From Streptomyces sp. CMB-StM0423 (GTDB taxonomy: Bacteria; Actinomycetota; Actinomycetes; Streptomycetales; Streptomycetaceae), in contig NZ_CP025407.1 of assembly GCF_002847285.1 (NCBI RefSeq), positions 124,001-188,000 of the forward strand: 64,000 nucleotides of DNA. Direction: 5' to 3'. Shown here one piece after another: positions 59,308 to 64,000 of the stretch. The translations under genes and the position numbers were made by a program. Position 1 is the stretch's first letter. Every line of letters starts with the position of its first letter. The notes beneath the pieces are model-generated. The model worked only from the letters and a program-made list of their open reading frames with translations, was not told where the DNA came from and searched no databases.

Positions 59308-61041
59308 ATGTCCGTAACCCAGACGGAAGACTCATCGCAGGGCGCGATGGGCACCCGTCCGCCCACCCGGGCGAAGTCCGGCGAGCGCCTCGCGGACTGG
59401 GCCGATGGCCGGCTCGGGATACATGGCGCCGGGCGTAAGTACGCAAGAAAGGTGTTCCCCGACCACTGGTCCTTCCTCCTCGGCGAGATCTGCCTCTACA
59501 GCTTCATCGTCATCCTGCTGACGGGCGTCTACCTGACGCTGTTCTTCAACCCGTCGATGACCGAGGTCGTGTACGACGGCTCCTACGCTCCCCTGAACGG
59601 CGTGCGGATGTCCGAGGCGTACGCCTCCACGCTGGACATCTCGTTCGACGTGCGCGGCGGTCTGCTGGTGCGTCAGATCCACCACTGGGCCGCGCTCATC
59701 TTCGTCGTCGGCATGCTCGTCCACATGATGCGGCACTTCTTCACCGGCTCGTTCCGCAAGCCGCGTGAGATCAACTGGGTGTTCGGCTGGACGATGCTGT
59801 TCATCGGCCTCTTCGAGGGCCTGCTCGGCTACTCGCTCCCGGACGACCTGCTCTCCGGCACGGGCCTGCGCTTCGTGGAGGGTGCGACGATCTCCACGCC
59901 GGTGATCGGAACGTACCTCTCGTTCTTCCTGTTCGGCGGCGAGTTCCCGGGCCACGACATCATCCCGCGCTTCTACGCACTCCATATCCTGGTGCTGCCA
60001 GGGCTGATGCTCGCCCTGCTGGTGGCGCACCTGATCCTGGTCTTCTACCACAAGCACACGCAGTGGGGCGGTGCCGGCAAGACCGAGAAGAACGTCGTCG
60101 GCGCGCCGTTCATGCCGGTGTACGTGGCCAAGGCGGGCGGCTTCTTCTTCCTGGTCTTCGGCCTCGTCACCATCATCGCGGCCGTGGCGTCGATCAACCC
60201 GATCTGGAGCGTGGGACCGTACCGGCCGGACCAAGTGTCGACGGGCGCCCAACCGGACTGGTATCTGGGCTTCGCCGAAGGCATGGTGCGCATCATGCCC
60301 GGCTGGGAGATCAACGCCTGGGGTCACACACTCTCGCTCGGCGTGTTCATACCCATCGCACTCTTCCCGCTCATGCTGGTCGTCATCGGCGCGTACCCGT
60401 TCATCGAGGCGTGGGTCACGGGAGACAAGCGGGAGCACCACCTGCTGCAGCGGCCGCGCAACGTGCCCGTGCGGACCGCACTCGGCACCTCGTGGCTGTC
60501 GCTCTACGCCCTGTTCCTCATCGGCGGCGGCAACGACGTCTTCGCCACGCACTTCCACGTGTCGGTCAACAACGTCACCTGGGCCCTGCGGATCATGGTG
60601 TTCGTGGTGCCCGTGCTCACCTTCATCCTCACCAAGCGCATCTGCCTGGCACTGCAGCGGCGCGACCGGGACAAGGTGCTGCACGGCCGCGAGACCGGCA
60701 TGATCAAGCGGCTGCCGCACGGCGAGTACATCGAGGTGCACGAGCCGCTCCCGCAGGCGGAGCTGCACAAGCTCACCTCGCACGAGCAGCCGCAGCCGTA
60801 CGAACTCGGCCCGGAGACCGACGCCAACGGCGTCCGCCGGCCCCCGGCCGGCATCACCAACCGGGTGCGCGCGAAGCTGGCGCACGCCATGTTCGGCCCG
60901 CACACGCGCATCGAGAAGCCGACCATCGAGGAATACCGCGCGGTCGCACACGACCACGAGCACGCGGAGCTGCCGGCAGGCAGCGGGGAACGCACGCTCG
61001 AATCCGCGGACGAGAGCCCGGGCGGCCGCTCGTCCGGATGA
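59308..61041 (+). CDS. qcrB: Cytochrome bc1 complex cytochrome b subunit
   Basis: The 577-residue membrane protein is an actinobacterial QcrB: long N-terminal extension, the heme-ligating helices (VRQIHHWAALIFVVGMLVHMMRHFFTGSFRKPREINW, and RFYALHILVLPGLMLALLVAHLILVFYH), the quinol-site region NPIWSVGPYRPDQVSTGAQPDWYLGFAEG and a soluble His/Glu-rich tail. In the standard arrangement qcrB follows qcrC and qcrA; neither is present here, so it is solitary. It oxidises menaquinol as part of the bc1-aa3 supercomplex if a partner set exists elsewhere. RBS GGCAGGAG precedes the ATG at 59308. A strong terminator follows. Confidence 0.93.
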   Translation: MSVTQTEDSSQGAMGTRPPTRAKSGERLADWADGRLGIHGAGRKYARKVFPDHWSFLLGEICLYSFIVILLTGVYLTLFFNPSMTEVVYDGSYAPLNGVRMSEAYASTLDISFDVRGGLLVRQIHHWAALIFVVGMLVHMMRHFFTGSFRKPREINWVFGWTMLFIGLFEGLLGYSLPDDLLSGTGLRFVEGATISTPVIGTYLSFFLFGGEFPGHDIIPRFYALHILVLPGLMLALLVAHLILVFYHKHTQWGGAGKTEKNVVGAPFMPVYVAKAGGFFFLVFGLVTIIAAVASINPIWSVGPYRPDQVSTGAQPDWYLGFAEGMVRIMPGWEINAWGHTLSLGVFIPIALFPLMLVVIGAYPFIEAWVTGDKREHHLLQRPRNVPVRTALGTSWLSLYALFLIGGGNDVFATHFHVSVNNVTWALRIMVFVVPVLTFILTKRICLALQRRDRDKVLHGRETGMIKRLPHGEYIEVHEPLPQAELHKLTSHEQPQPYELGPETDANGVRRPPAGITNRVRAKLAHAMFGPHTRIEKPTIEEYRAVAHDHEHAELPAGSGERTLESADESPGGRSSG

Positions 61042-61090
61042 GGTACGGCCCCCCGACGGCCCTCATCCGGCACTGAGGCAGGCCCCCGAC

Positions 61091-61135
61091 CGGGTGGGGC
61101 GCGGACCCCCGACCGCGCCCCACCCGACCTTTTTG
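61091..61135 (+). terminator. Rho-independent terminator after qcrB
   Basis: A perfect 14-bp stem pairs CGGGTGGGGCGCGG (61091-61104) with CCGCGCCCCACCCG (61113-61126) over an 8-base loop and is followed by ACCTTTTTGG. It isolates the iron-regulated genes downstream. Confidence 0.9.
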
Positions 61136-61150
61136 GTTAGGCTACCCTAA
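61132..61150. promoter_or_regulatory. DmdR/IdeR-type iron box upstream of the penicillin-amidase-family gene
   Basis: TTTGGTTAGGCTACCCTAA agrees with the 19-bp consensus TTAGGTTAGGCTCACCTAA at 16 positions. It lies 18 bp before the GTG start at 61168 and overlaps the tail of the preceding terminator. It predicts iron-repressed transcription of the two following overlapping genes. Confidence 0.8.
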
Positions 61151-61167
61151 GCTTTTTCGAGCGAGGG

Positions 61168-63303
61168 GTGGCGACGGCGTTGGGCATCGAGGTGTACCGC
61201 GACTCCTGGGGCATCCCCCACATCCGCGCCGCCGATCATCGCGAACTCGCCTACGCCCAGGGGCAGAACGCCGCCTTCGACCGCGGCTGGCAACTGGAGG
61301 TCGAACGCCACCGCGCCGCCGGCACCTCCGCGGCGTTCCTGGGCGAGGCGGCCCGCGACTGGGACGTCTTCGCCCGCCGGGTCCGGCTGGACGACACCGC
61401 GCGCCGCTGCTTCCGCCACCTGGCCGAGGAGGACCGCGAGACCGCCGGCTGGGTGTCGTCGTACGTCGACGGGGTCAACGCCGGACTCGCCCAAGGCGCC
61501 GCGCGGGCCCCGGAGTTCGCGGCCACGGGGCTCGCGCCCGGCCGCTGGTCGCCGTGGACGCCGCTGGCCGTGTGGCTGTCCACCCACATCCTCTTCGCCG
61601 GCTTCCCCGCGAAGCTGTGGCGCCGGATGGTCGACGCACACCTGGGCGCCGGGGCGGTGGAGCTGTTCGCCACCGACGGTCCCGGCACCGCGGGCAGCAA
61701 TGGCTGGCTCGTCTCCGGCGAGCGGACCGCGGACGGCGGCGCGCTGATCGCCGGGGACCCGCACCGGTTCATCGAGAACCCCGGGGTCTACCAGCAGATC
61801 CATCTGGCCTGCCCGGAGTACGACGTCGTCGGCTTCGCCGTCCCCGGCGTCCCCGGGCTGCCGCACTTCGGCCACACGGGCGGCGTCGCCTGGGCCATCA
61901 CCAACGCGATGGCCGACTACCAGGATCTCTACATCGAGCGGCTGCGCCGCCGCGCGGGCCGGATCGAGGCGCTGGGCCCCGACGACTGGCAGCCGGCCGC
62001 GTCACACACCGAGACCGTCGAGGTCGCGGGCGCGGCGGCGACCGGGGTCGAGGTGGTGGAGACCGGCCGCGGGCCGGTGATCGCCGAGGTGCCGGGGAGC
62101 GCGGCGGACGGCGAGTGGGAGGCACTGAGCCTCAGGTATCCGCCGCGGGTGTACGGGGAGCTGGGCTTCCCGGCGCTGCCCGCGCTGCTCAGGGCCCGTG
62201 AAGTCGCCGACGTGGACGCGGCGCTCGACGGCTGGGTCGAGCCGGTCAACGTGGTGCTGGCCGCCGACACCGCGGGCGGGCTGCTGCACCGGGTCGCCGG
62301 GACGGTGCCGGTACGCGACGAGGCCAACCTGCGCGGGGCCGTACCGGCGTGGGAGGCGGCGTACGCGTGGCGCGGGCGGCACGCGCCGATGCCGTCGGTG
62401 CCGGTGGCCGGCGGGATCGCCGTGATGGCCAACGAGCGCGGCCCGGCAGCCCCGTTCGGCGCCGAGTTCGCCCCGCCGTACCGGGCCGAGCGCATCCGCG
62501 AGCTGCTGGCCGGCGGCGGGTCCTGGCGCGCCGGGGACATGGCCGCCGTCCACACCGACACCCTCAACGCCGCGGCCCGGCCGCTGCTGGACCTGCTCGC
62601 CGGCGTCGACGGACTCGGCCCCGCCGCCGCGGAGTTGCGCGACCGGCTGCTGCGCTGGGATCTGCGGATGGCGGCGGACAGCGCCGACGCGCTGGCGTAC
62701 GCGCGGCTGCGCTCCGCCGTCGTCCGCGCCCTGGCCGCGCAGCCCGCGCTGACGCCGCTGGCCGACCCGCCCCCGTACCCCGCGCTGCTGCTGCCCTGGC
62801 TGGACCTGCACACCCGGATCGGGTACGCCCTGGGCACCCTGCTCGCCACCGACCGGCTGCCGGAGATCGACCTGCCCGCGCTGGTGCGGGCCGCCGCCGA
62901 GGAGACCGCCGCGCACCTCGCGGCGGCGGCTCCGGGCGCCCCCTCGACCTGGGGCGAGGCGCACCGGCTGGCGCCCTGGCAGGCGCTGCCCGGCGGCACG
63001 GGCGGCCCCGGCGGCTCGGGCGGCCCCGGCGAGCCGTGGCCCGGGCTGGCCGGTGACCACGACTGCGTGCTGGCCACCGCCGCCGTTCCCGGCGTCACCG
63101 ACCTGTGTGCCCGCGGCCCCGCCGCCCGCTACGTCTGGGACGTCTCCCGCCGCGAGGAGAGCCGCTGGGTGGTGCCGTTCGGCGCGTGCGGCGTCCCCGG
63201 CGCCCCGCACCATCGCGACCAGCTCGCTCCCTGGCAGCGCGGCGAGTTGATTCCCGTACTCACCGACTGGCAGGCCCTGAAGGAGTCCCATGACGACCGC
63301 TGA
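61168..63303 (+). CDS. Penicillin-amidase-family Ntn hydrolase (DesG-like)
   Basis: The 711-residue protein is a penicillin acylase-family N-terminal-nucleophile hydrolase. IEVYRDSWGIPHIRAADHRELAYAQGQNAAFDR and WQLEVERHRAAGTSAAFLG form the alpha chain. The autocleavage site is DGPGTAGSNGWLVSG, placing nucleophile Ser177 at the start of the beta chain, and GVPGLPHFGHTGGVAWAITNAMADYQDLY follows. It has no signal peptide, unlike secreted acylases. Family members cleave amide bonds of penicillins, acyl-homoserine lactones or siderophore precursors. The iron box and overlap with a siderophore-type acyltransferase match accessory genes described beside some desferrioxamine clusters (desG, desH). 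Function in aryl- or acyl-siderophore tailoring is inferred. Confidence 0.85.
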   Translation: MATALGIEVYRDSWGIPHIRAADHRELAYAQGQNAAFDRGWQLEVERHRAAGTSAAFLGEAARDWDVFARRVRLDDTARRCFRHLAEEDRETAGWVSSYVDGVNAGLAQGAARAPEFAATGLAPGRWSPWTPLAVWLSTHILFAGFPAKLWRRMVDAHLGAGAVELFATDGPGTAGSNGWLVSGERTADGGALIAGDPHRFIENPGVYQQIHLACPEYDVVGFAVPGVPGLPHFGHTGGVAWAITNAMADYQDLYIERLRRRAGRIEALGPDDWQPAASHTETVEVAGAAATGVEVVETGRGPVIAEVPGSAADGEWEALSLRYPPRVYGELGFPALPALLRAREVADVDAALDGWVEPVNVVLAADTAGGLLHRVAGTVPVRDEANLRGAVPAWEAAYAWRGRHAPMPSVPVAGGIAVMANERGPAAPFGAEFAPPYRAERIRELLAGGGSWRAGDMAAVHTDTLNAAARPLLDLLAGVDGLGPAAAELRDRLLRWDLRMAADSADALAYARLRSAVVRALAAQPALTPLADPPPYPALLLPWLDLHTRIGYALGTLLATDRLPEIDLPALVRAAAEETAAHLAAAAPGAPSTWGEAHRLAPWQALPGGTGGPGGSGGPGEPWPGLAGDHDCVLATAAVPGVTDLCARGPAARYVWDVSRREESRWVVPFGACGVPGAPHHRDQLAPWQRGELIPVLTDWQALKESHDDR

Positions 63304-63892
63304 CCCCGCGCCCCGCGACCGGAGGCCACGGCACGAGCAGCAGGCCGGCGGCTTCGGCACGGTGCGCGTGGTGCCGGTCGTCCCGGACGCGGACGCGGCC
63401 CTGCTGCACGGCTGGGTCACCGCGGAGCGCGCCCGCTTCTGGGGCATGGCCGGGCTGTCCCGCACCCAGGTCCGCGACGTCTACGCGCACATGGACACCC
63501 TCCCCACCCACCACGCCCACCTGCTGCTGCGCGACGGCGCGCCGGTCGCGCTGGTGCAGACGTACGAACCGGCCGCCGACCGGGTCTCGGAGTGCTACCC
63601 CGCCGAGCCCGGCGACCTCGGCCTCCACCTGCTGGTCGGCCCCGCCGAGGGCGCGGCGGAGCCCGGTTTCACGGCCGCGCTGATGGGGGTGATCATCCGC
63701 TTCGCCGCGGCGGCGGGCGCGCGGCGGCTGGTTGCCGAGCCGGACGCGCTCAACGGGCCCGCGATCGACCGGCTGCGCCGCGAGGGCTTCGCGCTGGGAC
63801 CGGAGGTCACACTGCCCGAAGTGGACCTGCCGGAGGTGTACTTGCCGCCGAAGCGGGCCCGGCTGGTGTTCCGCCCGCTGGCCGGGGGCTGA
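63290..63892 (+). CDS. Siderophore-type GNAT acyltransferase (IucB/AlcB-like, DesH-like)
   Basis: The 200-residue protein belongs to the GNAT branch used in hydroxamate siderophore assembly: WVTAERARFWGMAGLSRTQVRDVYAHMDTLPTHHAHLLLRDGAPVALVQTYEPA and ECYPAEPGDLGLHLLVGPAEG are hallmarks. A C-terminal FAAAAGARRLVAEPDALNGPAIDRLRREGFALGPEVTLPE follows. Such enzymes N-acylate hydroxylated amines. The ATG at 63290 follows AGGAG and overlaps the amidase gene by 14 bases, so the two are co-translated and share iron-box control. The partner des biosynthesis genes would be expected beyond the right edge, where the sequence ends. Confidence 0.85.
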   Translation: MTTADPAPRDRRPRHEQQAGGFGTVRVVPVVPDADAALLHGWVTAERARFWGMAGLSRTQVRDVYAHMDTLPTHHAHLLLRDGAPVALVQTYEPAADRVSECYPAEPGDLGLHLLVGPAEGAAEPGFTAALMGVIIRFAAAAGARRLVAEPDALNGPAIDRLRREGFALGPEVTLPEVDLPEVYLPPKRARLVFRPLAGG

Positions 63893-63901
63893 CTTCCCTG
63901 C

Positions 63902-64000
63902 TCACCCGTCCCCGGCGCCGTCGTCCGGTGGCAGGCTGCTGCGGTACGGCGGCATGAAGCGCAGCCGCGGCATCTGGTCGGCGAGCACGCCGCCGTCCAC
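63902..64000 (-). CDS. 3' end of an unidentified gene running off the window
   Basis: The minus strand ends in a stop at 63902-63904 and reads back as VDGGVLADQMPRLRFMPPYR followed by SSLPPDDGAGDG. About 32 residues are visible, and the rest lies beyond position 64000. I do not recognise the family. The gene converges with the GNAT gene with a 9-bp gap. Confidence 0.5.
   Translation of the reverse strand: MDGGVLADQMPRLRFMPPYRSSLPPDDGAGDG

Noticed and set aside
1..64000. tRNA, rRNA, insertion sequences, phage genes or attachment sites
   Set aside because: No cloverleaf sequence, transposase DDE/HUH motifs, integrase or terminal inverted repeats with target duplications were recognised on reading both strands; a dedicated search could still find a divergent case.

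Overview
The window is typical of a high-G+C filamentous actinomycete, most probably Streptomyces or a close relative. The evidence is very G+C-rich coding sequence, frequent GTG starts, ATGA/GTGA/TGATG gene overlaps, rare in-frame TTA codons, Tat and lipoprotein exports, and sites that resemble streptomycete operators (DmdR-type iron boxes, an exact CebR box, a DasR-like dre). No rRNA, tRNA, CRISPR array, insertion sequence or phage module was recognised. The mix of secreted glycosidases, efflux pumps, regulators and about ten decayed genes looks like accessory or chromosome-arm DNA, although complete dnaE and qcrB genes lie inside it.

Layout. 0-10 kb: intact metabolic and regulatory genes (YqeY-like, double GNAT, SDR-like, LysR, terpene-cyclase-fold protein, GlxA-type regulator with DJ-1 partner, SRPBCC) lie among wrecks of a carboxylesterase, an SDR, an MmyB-type regulator, an Ig-like protein, a two-component system and narG. 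10-15 kb: mutA-mutB-meaB, adenosylcobalamin-dependent methylmalonyl-CoA mutase with its GTPase chaperone. 15-21.5 kb: an MFS wreck, then a compact locus of ACP, ketoacyl synthase III, AvrD-like protein, P-loop NTPase, MFS exporter and HxlR regulator. This locus is the best candidate for an undescribed small-molecule pathway. 21.5-26.5 kb: secreted GH78 and GH43 enzymes with matching promoter-operator architecture. 26.5-36 kb: a nucleotidyltransferase, AraC regulator, MFS pumps, an iron-boxed siderophore receptor plus reductase pair, a VOC protein, a truncated AfsR-like regulator, and MerR and SDR remnants. 36-42 kb: dnaE, a PP2C phosphatase and a methyltransferase. 42-50 kb: ECF sigma and anti-sigma pair, TetR with aldo-keto reductase, dehydrogenase, GH5 with CebR box, amidohydrolase, and GH16 with dre-like box. 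51-56 kb: a DeoR-controlled polyol-type ABC importer with a zinc dehydrogenase. 57-61 kb: a multi-domain phosphatase and a stand-alone qcrB behind a perfect CRP-type palindrome. 61-64 kb: an iron-boxed penicillin-amidase-family gene overlapping a siderophore-type acyltransferase, resembling the desG/desH accessory genes of desferrioxamine loci.

Three themes recur. First, the pseudogenes show a pattern: at three places a gene fragment on the minus strand and one on the plus strand, each keeping only its 3' part, meet back to back. This is what a deletion through a shared divergent promoter would leave. Second, operator-like palindromes are unusually legible, including one mirrored promoter and one operator pair upstream of dnaE. 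Third, TTA leucine codons occur in the ACP, a PP2C phosphatase, a small membrane protein and the DeoR regulator, which suggests bldA-dependent expression of these genes. All functional calls come from reading motifs; no database search was possible.
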